DNA of 64,000 nt, taken from assembly GCF_004340945.1 (NCBI RefSeq), contig NZ_SLYD01000004.1, forward strand, positions 124,001-188,000, in the 5' to 3' direction. The notes below the pieces were generated by a model. The model was not told the origin of the DNA. It searched no databases and saw only the letters and a list, made by a program, of their open reading frames with translations. This stretch comes from Sphingomonas sp. PP-F2F-A104-K0414 (GTDB lineage: Bacteria; Pseudomonadota; Alphaproteobacteria; Sphingomonadales; Sphingomonadaceae). The stretch's first letter is position 1; every line of letters begins with the position of its first letter. A program made the translations under genes and the position numbers. Of the stretch, positions 16,927-25,487 are shown one piece after another.

Positions 16927-18228
16927 ATGAACCTTGCCCTGCTCGGCTTCCTGATGGTCGCCACGTTCATGACGTTGATCATGACCAAGAAGATGACGCC
17001 GCTGGTCGCGCTCATCGTGATTCCGTCGATCTTCGGCGTGTTCGCGGGTGAGGCCGCGGGCCTCGGCCCGATGATGATCGACGGCATCAAGAACCTCGCG
17101 CCGACCGGCGTCATGCTGTTGTTCGCGATCCTGTTCTTCTCGACGATGACCGACACGGGCCTGTTCGATCCGCTGGTCGGGCGGCTGATCCGGATGGTCC
17201 ATGGCGATCCGATGCGGATCTTGATCGGCACCGTGGTGCTGTGCGCGCTCGTCAGCCTCGATGGTGATGGGTCGACCACCTACATCATCACGATCGCCGC
17301 GCTGCTGCCGCTCTACAAGCGCTTCAACATGAACCGGCTGTACCTGGTCTGCCTGTTGATGACGACGAGCGGGATCATGAACCTGACGCCGTGGGGCGGG
17401 CCGACCGCGCGCGCCGCCAGCGCACTGAAGCTCGATCCCGCGACGCTGTTCCTGCCGCTGATCCCCGGCATGATCGCCGGCCTCGCCTTCCTGATCGGTC
17501 TCGCGGTGTATTTCGGCCGCAAGGAGCGCGTCCGGATGGGTGAAGCGGGGATCACCGCGGACACAGAGTTCACCGGCATGGCCGTCTCGCAATATCCCGA
17601 GGCACGCCGTCCCAAGCTGATCTGGTTCAACGCCGCGCTCGTCATCACGCTGCTGACGTTGCTGGTCTGGGGCATTCTCCCGCTGTCGGTGCTAATGATG
17701 CTGGCGTTCGCGATCGCGATGATCGTCAACTATCCCGGCGTCGCCGACCAGAAGGAGCGCATTTCCGCGCACGCCGGCAACGTGCTGGCGGTGGTGTCGT
17801 TGATCTTTGCGGCGGGGATCTTCACCGGGATCCTTGGCGGCACCGGCATGGTCGAGGCGATGAGCAAGGCGGTGGTCGGCGTGATCCCGCCCGCGCTCGG
17901 GCCGTACATGGCACCGATCACCGCGGTGCTGAGCATGCCGTTCACCTTCTTCATCTCGAACGACGCGTTCTATTTCGGGATGCTGCCGATCCTCGCCGAG
18001 GCCGGCGCGCATTACGGCGTCGCGCCCGAGGCGATTGCCCGCGCGTCGCTGATGGGCCAGCCGGTCCACCTGCTCAGCCCGCTGGTGCCGTCGACCTACC
18101 TGCTGGTCAGCCTGGTCGGGATCGACCTCGCCGATCACCAGCGCTTCACGCTCGTGCCCGCGATCGCGGTCTGTGTGGTGATGACGATCGTCGGCATGAT
18201 CGCGCTCGCCTTCCCGTTCGTCGCCTGA
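16927..18228 (+). CDS. CitMHS-family metal-citrate/H+ symporter
   Basis: A 433-residue inner-membrane transporter of the CitMHS family, which takes up citrate complexed with Mg2+, Ca2+ or similar ions. It has about 11-12 hydrophobic segments. Typical stretches are LVSLDGDGSTTYIIT near residue 110, MTTSGIMNLTPWGGPTARAAS near 145-165, and LSPLVPSTYLLVSLVGIDLADHQRF near the C-terminus. The start ATG 16927 follows AGGAC. It is 220 bases after the porin, with a palindromic repeat between, so it may be in the same transcript or have its own promoter. With the porin and TctDE-like pair it makes a complete citrate entry and sensing set. Confidence 0.88.
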   Translation: MNLALLGFLMVATFMTLIMTKKMTPLVALIVIPSIFGVFAGEAAGLGPMMIDGIKNLAPTGVMLLFAILFFSTMTDTGLFDPLVGRLIRMVHGDPMRILIGTVVLCALVSLDGDGSTTYIITIAALLPLYKRFNMNRLYLVCLLMTTSGIMNLTPWGGPTARAASALKLDPATLFLPLIPGMIAGLAFLIGLAVYFGRKERVRMGEAGITADTEFTGMAVSQYPEARRPKLIWFNAALVITLLTLLVWGILPLSVLMMLAFAIAMIVNYPGVADQKERISAHAGNVLAVVSLIFAAGIFTGILGGTGMVEAMSKAVVGVIPPALGPYMAPITAVLSMPFTFFISNDAFYFGMLPILAEAGAHYGVAPEAIARASLMGQPVHLLSPLVPSTYLLVSLVGIDLADHQRFTLVPAIAVCVVMTIVGMIALAFPFVA

Positions 18229-18268
18229 GGTGAGCATCCCCGCAACCCGCCGCTACCGGAGATTTCGC

Positions 18269-18928
18269 ATGGTCCGACCGCGTACACCGCTGATGCTGCT
18301 CCCCGCGATGGGCTGCGACGGGCAATTATGGGCCCGCCAGATCGTAGATCTCGCCGGAATCGCACAAGTCGAGTTCGGCGACCTTTCCCGGGACGATACA
18401 CTGTCCGAAATGGCCGCGCGTGTTCTCGCCAGCGCACCGCCACGGTTCGCTGTCGCGGGCGTCAGCCTCGGCGGCTACGTCGCGATGGAGATGGTCCGCC
18501 AGGCGCCCGATCGGATCGAGCGAATCGCGCTGTTCGGCACGCGCGCATCGATGGACGTCCGGCCCCGCACCGTCGCGGGACAGGGCATGCTCGCCACCGC
18601 CCCGCACGCCGATCCGCTGCTGAGCACGATCGTCAGTGGCCCCGCGCAGGCGATGGCGGACCGCGTCGGCCCGGTGGTGTTCGAACGCCAGCAGCGTGCG
18701 CTGCTCGCTCGGCCGGACATCAGCGAGGCGATCGCTGCGATCCATGTCCCGACCCTGGTCGCGGTCGGCGATCGTGACCGGATCTGCTCACCCGACGACG
18801 CGCTGTCGCTCTCGCTGCAAATTCCCGAGGCGCGATTCCATCTGTTGCGTGCCTGCGGCCACCTTGCGCCGCTCGAACGCCCGGGCGAGGTCACCGCCGT
18901 ACTGCGCCAGTGGCTCAGGGCCGGCTGA
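18269..18928 (+). CDS. Alpha/beta-fold hydrolase
   Basis: A 219-residue alpha/beta hydrolase. The nucleophile elbow is GVSLGGY with Ser66, the acid is probably Asp in VAVGDRDRICSP and the catalytic His is in RACGHLAPLERP. Start ATG 18269 has CCGGAG six bases upstream; the frame is open to GTG 18230 but without a ribosome site. No signal peptide. It lies 40 bases after CitMHS on the same strand and may be co-transcribed. The substrate is unknown; related proteins hydrolyse esters or lactones. Confidence 0.75.
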   Translation: MVRPRTPLMLLPAMGCDGQLWARQIVDLAGIAQVEFGDLSRDDTLSEMAARVLASAPPRFAVAGVSLGGYVAMEMVRQAPDRIERIALFGTRASMDVRPRTVAGQGMLATAPHADPLLSTIVSGPAQAMADRVGPVVFERQQRALLARPDISEAIAAIHVPTLVAVGDRDRICSPDDALSLSLQIPEARFHLLRACGHLAPLERPGEVTAVLRQWLRAG

Positions 18929-18937
18929 ACCCCCGGC

Positions 18938-19951
18938 CTAGCGGCTCGCGGTGGTCATTACCGTGGCCTGCGGCACCAAGCGCCGTTCGATCCGGTATTG
19001 CGCGACGATGCCGATGTGATCCGACAGCATCGAGCCATCCGCGCGACGGCCGAACGGGGCTGCCAAGGCGATCGGCGTGATCCCGACGGTTGGCGACGAG
19101 CGGTACATCAGCCAGTCCTTCGCCCGGCCGAGCGACTCCGCCATCGCCAGCGGCTCGGCAATTGGACACGCAGGCGCGGTTCGGCATGTCACGGCAGCCG
19201 CCTGGAGGAAGTCGTTCCCCCCGAACATTCGCAGATCGAAATGCGCGCGCCGCGCCAGATCGCGCCCAACGTTGAAATCCCCCGCCACGAGCACCGGCCG
19301 ATCGCCCGCGCCCATCGAGGCGATGAAGCGCGAGAGTAGGTCGAGCTGCCGGCGATAGGCGTAGATCGCCCTCGCGTTGGGGGCGCCCGATGCGCCGTTC
19401 GAATTCAGATGCGTGTCGACCACCAGGATCGGCGTGGCAATGCCGGGCACCGCGATCAGCGCCGCCAGCGCGCCCTTGTTGGCGAGGCAGTCGTAACCGG
19501 CACATACCGGGTAGGCCATCCGGCGGACCGCGAGGATCGGATAGTCGGAGAAGATCGCCAGTCCGCTGTCGACATGCTTGCCGAGACGCTCGCCGACCAA
19601 TCTGCTGCCATCCGCGACGAAGCCGTCGTCGCCGGGGGCGCGTGCGCCGTCCGCATCCTCGGCGGGACCGAACGCGACGTAGCGATAGCCCGCGGTCCGG
19701 CCGATCGCCTTGGCCTCGGGCACGAAAGCCTCCTGCACCGCGACGATGCTAGGCTGGACATGCCGCTCGCGCATGACCTTCAATTGGTCGCCGATCGCCT
19801 GCAATTCGGTCGAGCGGTCCTCGACGATCGGCCAGGGCAGACCGTGCACGTTATAGGTCATCAACGTGATGTCGTGCGCCGCCGGGATGGCGGCGGCGGG
19901 AGCGATGGTCAGCGTTACGGCGGCAGCGGCCACCATCAGATATCGAAGCAT
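18938..19951 (-). CDS. Secreted endonuclease/exonuclease/phosphatase-family phosphodiesterase
   Basis: A 337-residue EEP-superfamily enzyme with a signal peptide at about residues 1-22 (ending AAA). Active-site blocks are in order: LMTYNVHG, the metal Glu in VAVQEAFVPE, VDTHLNSNG, AGDFNVGRD and the final LSDHIGIVAQY. The architecture is that of DNase I-like and neutral-sphingomyelinase-like secreted phosphodiesterases. It needs a divalent metal. Several Cys in the mature part suggest disulfides. It could act on nucleic acid, lipids or inositol phosphates; the sequence does not settle this. It is convergent with the hydrolase gene, nine bases apart. Confidence 0.8.
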   Translation of the reverse strand: MLRYLMVAAAAVTLTIAPAAAIPAAHDITLMTYNVHGLPWPIVEDRSTELQAIGDQLKVMRERHVQPSIVAVQEAFVPEAKAIGRTAGYRYVAFGPAEDADGARAPGDDGFVADGSRLVGERLGKHVDSGLAIFSDYPILAVRRMAYPVCAGYDCLANKGALAALIAVPGIATPILVVDTHLNSNGASGAPNARAIYAYRRQLDLLSRFIASMGAGDRPVLVAGDFNVGRDLARRAHFDLRMFGGNDFLQAAAVTCRTAPACPIAEPLAMAESLGRAKDWLMYRSSPTVGITPIALAAPFGRRADGSMLSDHIGIVAQYRIERRLVPQATVMTTASR

Positions 19952-19991
19952 GATATCGTCCTCTTGAAGACAGGTAGAAAAAGCGGCGCGG

Positions 19992-20498
19992 CTAGCGCTT
20001 GAGCGGCGCGAACGAGAACAGCCCGCTGCGATAGTTCATCACGACATGCGTGGTGGTCAGGCCGTCATGGACGACGACCGTCGCCTGATCGGCATGCGGC
20101 TTCGAATGGCCGAGCCGGGGGTTGCTCGCAAAACCGATGCCGTCGTGCAGCAGGCTGAACCCGTGCCCGCCGTCGCGCGCATGAACGACGCTCAGCGCAT
20201 ACGCGCCCGGCGTGGGCACGCGCAGGCACAGCGACACGGTTCCTGCGGCAGGCACGGTGAGCACCGCGCGGCGGAATACCTTGCCCTGTCCGATCAGCAC
20301 ATTGTCGTCGGCGAGAAAATCGCCGTCCTTCGCGGGGTAGAGTTCGGCACGCAGCACGCCGACGCGATCCTTGAGACCATCGACGTCGACGATCAGCGCC
20401 GGCCCTTGCTCATGCGGGCGACAACGCGCTTCGGCAGTGCCCAGCGCCGGGGTCGAGGGCGGCGTCGCGGTTAGGGCCAGCAGGGCAAGCAGGATCAC
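19992..20498 (-). CDS. DUF2141-family secreted protein
   Basis: A 168-residue protein with an N-terminal hydrophobic signal (starting VILLALLALTATPP, read as fMet from GTG). It carries a DUF2141-type domain: LRAELYPAKDGDFL, AGTVSLCLRVPTPGAYALSVVHARDG, and the near-C-terminal SGLFSFAPLK. The start is GTG 20498, which overlaps the stop of the flippase-like gene (GTGA), so translation is coupled. Function of the family is unknown. Here it pairs with a membrane flippase-like protein, which suggests an envelope role. Confidence 0.72.
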   Translation of the reverse strand: MILLALLALTATPPSTPALGTAEARCRPHEQGPALIVDVDGLKDRVGVLRAELYPAKDGDFLADDNVLIGQGKVFRRAVLTVPAAGTVSLCLRVPTPGAYALSVVHARDGGHGFSLLHDGIGFASNPRLGHSKPHADQATVVVHDGLTTTHVVMNYRSGLFSFAPLKR

Positions 20499-21424
20499 TT
20501 GGTACGCTCCATGGTCACGAGTTCGACGGCGGTCAGCGCGGCGCCGAGCAGCAGATGGGTGATGAGCCAGAGGCCGGCGATCATCGTCAGCACCGCGGTC
20601 ACGTCCGACGTCCGCCCGACGGTGAACGCGACCAGCCCGGCGAACACGATGTCCTTGCTGGGCAGCAGCGGCAGCCGCGACACGAGCAGGCGCAGCGTCG
20701 CGAGCGCCAGCCACCAGGCGAGCGGCGCGGCCGGCATCACCGCCGCCCACAGCAATGCGGCGAACAGCGTGGTCGCGACGATCCGAAGGAAATGGATGAC
20801 CGCGATCCGGCTCAGTTCGGGGCGCGGCAGGGTCAGCAGCTTCTTGCGCAGGACGAGCGTGACGAGCGACGGAATCGCCATGCTGGCCGCCGATATCGTC
20901 ATCACCTTGGCATCGGTGCCAAGATGCAGCGCGCCGAGCGCCTGCCAACTGACCACGGCCAACGCCAAGGTGCAGACGTTGGCGACCACCGCGGACAGGA
21001 TCGAGACGTCCTTGATCGCGCCGAACGGCGTGCCGACCATCGTCGCGTGTTTCCGCGCCCAGCCGTAGAAATACAGCTCGCCCGAATAGCCGAGCACGAT
21101 CTCGTTGCTGATCCGCTTGCGTAGCAGCGCGAGGATTCCGCTGGGCGGGAGCTGCCAGAGGCGACGATAGATCACCCATTCGCTGAACGGCGTCACCAGA
21201 TAGCCGAGCGCGAAGATCGTCCAGAACAGTGGCGAGTGCGGCACCATCCGCAGCATCTCGCGAACGTCGATCCCGCGCAGCTGCCACAAGGCGGCGATCA
21301 GGATCGCGGCGGACAATAACGGCGCGAGCCAGCGGCCGAGGAAATTCTTGCGGACGGTCGTCGGCGTCAACTGCGGCAGTTGCACGCGCGTCAACGGTGT
21401 CATCGTCAGCGGCATGTCGTTCAT
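20495..21424 (-). CDS. Lysylphosphatidylglycerol synthase/flippase-like membrane protein
   Basis: A 309-residue polytopic membrane protein with about 7-8 hydrophobic segments. It resembles the flippase part of the LPG synthetase TM family (UPF0104): FGYLVTPFSEWVIYRRLW-like segment near 75-95, LGYSGELYFYGWARKH near 115-130, and LLPSKDIVFAGLV. It lacks any aminoacyl-transferase domain. Start ATG 21424 has AGGAG upstream. It is the first gene of a two-gene operon with the DUF2141 gene and is divergent from the DUF2334-GT4 operon. A role in moving a lipid or lipid-linked intermediate is inferred from family only. Confidence 0.65.
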   Translation of the reverse strand: MNDMPLTMTPLTRVQLPQLTPTTVRKNFLGRWLAPLLSAAILIAALWQLRGIDVREMLRMVPHSPLFWTIFALGYLVTPFSEWVIYRRLWQLPPSGILALLRKRISNEIVLGYSGELYFYGWARKHATMVGTPFGAIKDVSILSAVVANVCTLALAVVSWQALGALHLGTDAKVMTISAASMAIPSLVTLVLRKKLLTLPRPELSRIAVIHFLRIVATTLFAALLWAAVMPAAPLAWWLALATLRLLVSRLPLLPSKDIVFAGLVAFTVGRTSDVTAVLTMIAGLWLITHLLLGAALTAVELVTMERTK

Positions 21425-21664
21425 GCAGCGCTCCTTCGAACGATACGGGGTCTGGGAAGTCTCGCGGATCGCGCATCGGCGGGACGGGAGACGGGCATGC
21501 AAACCGTGATCATGGCCCAACGACGCCGCCGTTCGCGGCCCCCCGCAGCCCTGGCTGTCGCTGCGGTGAAATAAATTTTTGCCACACACGGCGTGAGGAC
21601 TGCGGACGCAGATCCGCGGTGCCGTCCCGTCAACAGCGATGCCATGACGAACGAGAGCTATACG

Positions 21665-22477
21665 ATGGTACAGACCGAATTCGCCGATCCGGCCCCGTTG
21701 CGGGCGCCCCCTCCCGACAAGCGCCTGGTCGTGTCGATTCATGACGTCTCGCCGACTTTCGCGCTGCCGATCGCGATGCTCGCCGAGCGGATCGAGGCGA
21801 TCCTGGGCGGGCCGCGGTTTGCGATGCTGGTGGTGCCCGATCACTGGGGCAGCGCGCGGATCGACCAGTCGCCGGCGTTCGTCCGCCGGCTGCGCGACTG
21901 GGCGGATGCGGGCGTCGAGATGTTCCTCCACGGCTGGTTCCACCGCGATACGAGCGCACACCGGGTCGGCGCCAGCGCGTTGAAGGCGCGCTACATGACC
22001 GCGGGCGAAGGCGAATTTCTCGGGCTCGATGCGGTCGAGGCGGAACTCCGGATGCGCGCCGGCCGCGATATGGTCGAACAGGCGATCGGCCGCCCGGTCG
22101 CCGGGTTCATCGCCCCCGCCTGGCTCTATGGTCCGGGCGCGCATGCTGCCCTGAAAGCCTGCGACTTCGCGCTTGCCGAGGATCATTTCCGTGTCTGGCA
22201 GCCGCGGACGGGGGAAATCGTCGCGCGCGGCCCTGTGGTGACTTGGGCCAGCCGCTCGCCGGCGCGTACCGCCAGTTCGCTCGCGGTCGCTGCGATCGCG
22301 CGCACGATGCCCGACTGGATGCCGACGATGCGTGTCGCGGTCCATCCCGGCGACGTCACCAAGGAGTCGTTGCTGACCAGCATCGACCGCACGCTCCGCA
22401 CGCTCGCCGAACGCCGCACGGTGTCGCGCTATGCCGATCTGGTCGCCGAGCCAGTCCCGTTGGCGATGGCGGCATGA
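21665..22477 (+). CDS. DUF2334/polysaccharide deacetylase-like protein
   Basis: A 270-residue NodB-like fold protein of the DUF2334 group. Visible motifs are VVSIHDVSPTF near residue 23 (metal Asp), FLHGWFHRDT (metal His) and FIAPAWLYGPGA. Such proteins remove acetyl groups from sugars or are relatives of these enzymes. I chose ATG 21665, preceded by GAGAG; ATG 21644 is possible. No signal peptide, so it would act in the cytoplasm. Its stop overlaps the start of the glycosyltransferase gene (ATGA), implying that both act on one glycan or glycolipid. Confidence 0.75.
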   Translation: MVQTEFADPAPLRAPPPDKRLVVSIHDVSPTFALPIAMLAERIEAILGGPRFAMLVVPDHWGSARIDQSPAFVRRLRDWADAGVEMFLHGWFHRDTSAHRVGASALKARYMTAGEGEFLGLDAVEAELRMRAGRDMVEQAIGRPVAGFIAPAWLYGPGAHAALKACDFALAEDHFRVWQPRTGEIVARGPVVTWASRSPARTASSLAVAAIARTMPDWMPTMRVAVHPGDVTKESLLTSIDRTLRTLAERRTVSRYADLVAEPVPLAMAA

Positions 22478-23673
22478 AGATCGTCGACGTCTGCGCGTTC
22501 TACACCCCGACCGGCGGCGGAGTGCGGACCTATATCGACCGGAAACTGGTCGCGCTCGCCGACCGCGGTCACGAGATCGTCGTGATCGCGCCCGGCGAAG
22601 AGGATCGCGAGGAGCAGCGTGGCCCCAATGCGCGGGTCCGCTGGCTGCGCTCGCCGCGCTTTCCGCTCGACCGCTCCTATCGCTATTTCGCCGATCGCGA
22701 GGCGCTGCACGCGATGCTCGACGAAGAGGATGCAGATGTCGTCGAAGTGTCGTCGCCGTGGCGCAGCGCCTCGATGGTCGCGGACTGGCGGACGCGGTCG
22801 GGATCGCACGCGCGGCTGTCGCTGATCGCGCATGCCGACCCGCTATCCGCCTATGCCTATCGCTGGTTCGGCAACGTCGCCTCGACGCAGGCGATCGATC
22901 GCGCGTTCGACTGGTATTGGCGGCATCTGCGGCGGCTCGATGCGCAGTTCGATCATATCGTCAGCGCGAGCGAAAGCCTGACGCAACGCCTGCGCGACGG
23001 CGGTCTGCGCAAAGTCACGACCGATCCGATGGGCGTCGAGCCGGGCCAGTTCTCGCCGCTGCTGCGCGATCCCGAGCTGCGCCGCGAGATGCTCGCGCTG
23101 TGCGGACTCGGCGAGGATGCGCTGCTGCTGATCGGCGTCGGTCGCCATGCCCCCGAAAAGCGCTGGGACATGGTCGCGCAGGCCGCTGCTATCGCCGGGA
23201 CGCAGGCGCCGGTCGGGCTGCTGATCATCGGCGGCGGTGCGCGGCAACGCCGGGTGATCGACGCGATCGGCGACAATCCGCACGTCCGCCTGCTCGAACC
23301 GGTCCGCGATCGCGGCGCGCTCGCCCGCCTGATGGCGAGCGCCGACGCGCTGATCCATGGCTGCGAGGCGGAGACGTTCTGCTTCGTCGCGGCGGAGGCG
23401 ATCGCGTCGGGGCTGACGCTGATCGCCCCCGACCGCGGCGGGGCGGCCGATCTCGCCTGCGCGAACGACGGCGCCCTGTACCGCTCGGGCGATGCGCAGG
23501 ATGCCGCCGAGGCGATCCTAGCGGTCGCCGGCACGATCGAGACCTCGCCACAGCGCCGCCGCCCGGTCCGGACGATGGACGATCATTTCGACGCACTGCT
23601 CGCGCTCTACGGGGCAGGCAACGACACCGCGATCGATCACACACGACGGTATCAGCAAGGATCAGGACGATGA
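22474..23673 (+). CDS. Glycosyltransferase family 4
   Basis: A 399-residue GT-B glycosyltransferase. The N-terminal Rossmann lobe begins MKIVDVCAFYTPTGGGVRTY, a donor/acceptor glycine-rich loop. The C-terminal lobe has VGRHAPEKRWDMV and the GT4 E-x7-E donor signature within HGCEAETFCFVAAEAIASG. It is the second gene of a three-gene operon with ATGA overlaps at both ends. With the DUF2334 protein it probably builds or modifies an envelope glycolipid. Donor and acceptor cannot be read. Confidence 0.8.
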   Translation: MKIVDVCAFYTPTGGGVRTYIDRKLVALADRGHEIVVIAPGEEDREEQRGPNARVRWLRSPRFPLDRSYRYFADREALHAMLDEEDADVVEVSSPWRSASMVADWRTRSGSHARLSLIAHADPLSAYAYRWFGNVASTQAIDRAFDWYWRHLRRLDAQFDHIVSASESLTQRLRDGGLRKVTTDPMGVEPGQFSPLLRDPELRREMLALCGLGEDALLLIGVGRHAPEKRWDMVAQAAAIAGTQAPVGLLIIGGGARQRRVIDAIGDNPHVRLLEPVRDRGALARLMASADALIHGCEAETFCFVAAEAIASGLTLIAPDRGGAADLACANDGALYRSGDAQDAAEAILAVAGTIETSPQRRRPVRTMDDHFDALLALYGAGNDTAIDHTRRYQQGSGR

Positions 23674-23906
23674 CCGCGATTGCGCCACCTGCCTTCATCA
23701 TCAACGACACGTCCCGTTTCGTCACACCGACCACGCGACCGACGCGGATCGAGCAGGACCGCGGGCTCGACACGCCGCAGACCGTCGCGACGTCCCCGTG
23801 GCGCGCGCCGCTCTTCTATCTGTCGTTCGTGGCTGCGGCGTTGCTGCTGGTCGCGGTCGCGATCATCCTGGCGTGGCGGATGATCAGCGGGTTGCGCCGA
23901 GGCTGA
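23670..23906 (+). CDS. Small single-pass membrane protein
   Basis: A 78-residue protein with one hydrophobic helix near the C-terminus (LFYLSFVAAALLLVAVAII, about residues 51-69) and a short Arg-rich tail, GLRRG. The first 45 residues are polar. Its ATG overlaps the GT4 stop, so it is coupled to glycosyltransferase translation and may anchor it at the membrane. The last 23 bases overlap the 3' end of the convergent gene. Not recognised. Confidence 0.6.
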   Translation: MTAIAPPAFIINDTSRFVTPTTRPTRIEQDRGLDTPQTVATSPWRAPLFYLSFVAAALLLVAVAIILAWRMISGLRRG

Positions 23907-24648
23907 TACGCGTACGCTGCGACGGCAGTGCGAGCACCAGTACGACGATCGCCACCGCCAGGCCCGCCGACGCCAGCGGCCGGCTGAACGCGAGCCCGCC
24001 ATGATCGACCGGCTTGTCGAGGAAATCGCCGACCGCCGCGCCCAGTGGGCGTGTCAGGATGAAGGCGCTCCAGAACAGCAGGACACGGTCGACCGCGGTC
24101 CATGCGTACAGCGCCGCGATCCCCACCAGCATCGCGCCGAAGATCACCGCCGCGCCACCATAGCCCAGCCCGCCGGTATCCGCGGTCCAGTCGCCCAGCG
24201 CGGTGCCGAGCGTCTGCGAAAAGGTGATCGTAATCCAGTAGAACAGTTCCGCGCGCGGTTCGTGGACGGTCTCGACCGCGACCGATCCCAGCACCGACCG
24301 CCACACCGCCAGCGCCGCGACCACGCAGGCGAACAGCAGCGCAGACCCACCCGCATAACCGATCCCGAGCGAGCGCGTCGCGAAGTCCGCCATCGTCGTG
24401 CCCGCGGTGGTCGAGGCGATGATCGTCACCCAGTATAGCAGCGGGTAATAGCGGTGCGCGGCGATCTGTCGCCAGACCAGCACGATCAGGATCGCGAGGA
24501 AGATCGCGGTGCCGATCAGATAGCCGAGGTTCATCGACATGCTGACGGTATCGCCCGCGGTCTCGCCGAACGTGGTGGCGAGGATCTTGACGATCCAGAA
24601 CCCCAGCGTCACCGCGGGCACCTTCGCCAGCGCGTCCCTGTGCGTCAT
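23884..24648 (-). CDS. Membrane-anchored protein, COG4705 type
   Basis: A 254-residue membrane protein with about eight hydrophobic segments. It contains an internal repeat: FGETAGDTVSMSMNLGY, TTAGTTMADFATRSLGIGYAG, SQTLGTALGDWTADTGGLGYGG and RPLGAAVGDFLDKP share a small-residue plus Asp pattern. This matches COG4705-type inner-membrane proteins that sphingomonads and rhizobia carry. Start ATG 24648 has GGAGCAGGA upstream. Function is unknown; the repeated GD motifs in helices suggest transport of a cation or small solute. Confidence 0.65.
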   Translation of the reverse strand: MTHRDALAKVPAVTLGFWIVKILATTFGETAGDTVSMSMNLGYLIGTAIFLAILIVLVWRQIAAHRYYPLLYWVTIIASTTAGTTMADFATRSLGIGYAGGSALLFACVVAALAVWRSVLGSVAVETVHEPRAELFYWITITFSQTLGTALGDWTADTGGLGYGGAAVIFGAMLVGIAALYAWTAVDRVLLFWSAFILTRPLGAAVGDFLDKPVDHGGLAFSRPLASAGLAVAIVVLVLALPSQRTRISLGATR

Positions 24649-24722
24649 GTCCTGCTCCTCTTTGAGCCGGGGTATAGTGTTTTTTGCCGGGTATCGCATG
24701 ACTTTACGGTGCCGCAGTCTGA

Positions 24723-24977
24723 CGCCCCGCCCCTTTCCGGGGAAGACGGTTCGGTGCCGACCCCTGCGTCACCCACCATTTCAAACGCGACTTCCGATCC
24801 GGCAAGGCGCTAGAGAGCAACCATGTTCGAACGGGGCATGACATTCGGAGCGACGTCGTAGCCGACTCGGATCCTCTTCAGCCTGCCGGTCTGTCGGCGG
24901 TACTTGCGGCGCATCGCCCGCAGCTCGTCCGGTTCTTCACCGGGCGGACGGGTAGCATCGCCGAAGCCGAGGACGTC
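24723..24977 (+). other. In-frame 5' coding extension of the sigma gene without a standard start codon
   Basis: The sigma frame stays open for 85 codons upstream of GTG 24978, after a TGA at 24720-24722. Sigma-like coding begins near 24888. The only near-cognate starts in frame are CTG at 24891 and ATT around 24841. ATG codons at 24823 and 24838 lie in another frame that stops at a TAG at 24859. A one- or two-base shift between 24838 and 24891 would join these ATGs to the sigma frame, either as a sequence error, a real frameshift mutation or programmed frameshifting. Confidence 0.6.
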
Positions 24978-25403
24978 GTGCAGGAAATCTGGCTGCATAT
25001 CGCTCAGCCAATAACGGGGCCAATCGCCAATCCGCTCGCTTATCTCCACCGGATCGGCATGAACATCGTCCTCGACCGCGTGCGGGCGAACGGTCGGCGA
25101 GCGCGGCGCGACAGTGGCTATGTGGAGTCGACAACGACGGTTACCGAGGGGCTGGTCGCAGGCGCTGAGGCGATCGACGACGCGCCCTCGGCGTTCGACG
25201 CGGTCGCCGGACGCCAGCGAATAGCGCAACTCGCCACCGCGCTCGCGGGTCCGCCCGAGGGCGCGATGCGCGTGTTTCGCCGCCACAAGATCGACGGTCT
25301 GTCGCATGCCGAAGTCGCCGCCGAATTCGGGATCAGCCGCAGCGCGGTCGAAAAGCATATCGCGGTCGCGCTCCGCCATCTCAGAAAGGCGCTAAATGAT
25401 TGA
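24978..25403 (+). CDS. ECF RNA polymerase sigma factor, FecI-like (N-terminus uncertain)
   Basis: From the first usable start (GTG 24978) this is a 141-residue sigma-70 ECF fragment. It has the end of region 2 (AYLHRIGMNIVLDRVR) and a clean region 4 (GLSHAEVAAEFGISRSAVEKHIAVALRHLRKAL). The same frame is open upstream to 24723, and translating 24891-24977 gives LSAVLAAHRPQLVRFF and then GSIAEAEDVVQ, which is region 2.1/2.2. So the true protein must begin upstream, but that part has no ATG, GTG or TTG. It is followed by fecR and a TonB receptor, giving a FecI-FecR-FecA-like surface signalling unit. Confidence 0.8.
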   Translation: MQEIWLHIAQPITGPIANPLAYLHRIGMNIVLDRVRANGRRARRDSGYVESTTTVTEGLVAGAEAIDDAPSAFDAVAGRQRIAQLATALAGPPEGAMRVFRRHKIDGLSHAEVAAEFGISRSAVEKHIAVALRHLRKALND

Positions 25404-25487
25404 TTTTCGCGCCGGACTGCGGTGGCTTGCGCCTGGTGGCGTCTATGATGCGAGCGGGGGGCATCCGCTCGGAACGAGGGTGCCGTG

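Noticed and set aside
24823..24861. ATG 24823 or 24838 as the start of the sigma factor
   Set aside because: Both are in a frame that stops at TAG 24859 and does not join the sigma frame without a base shift.
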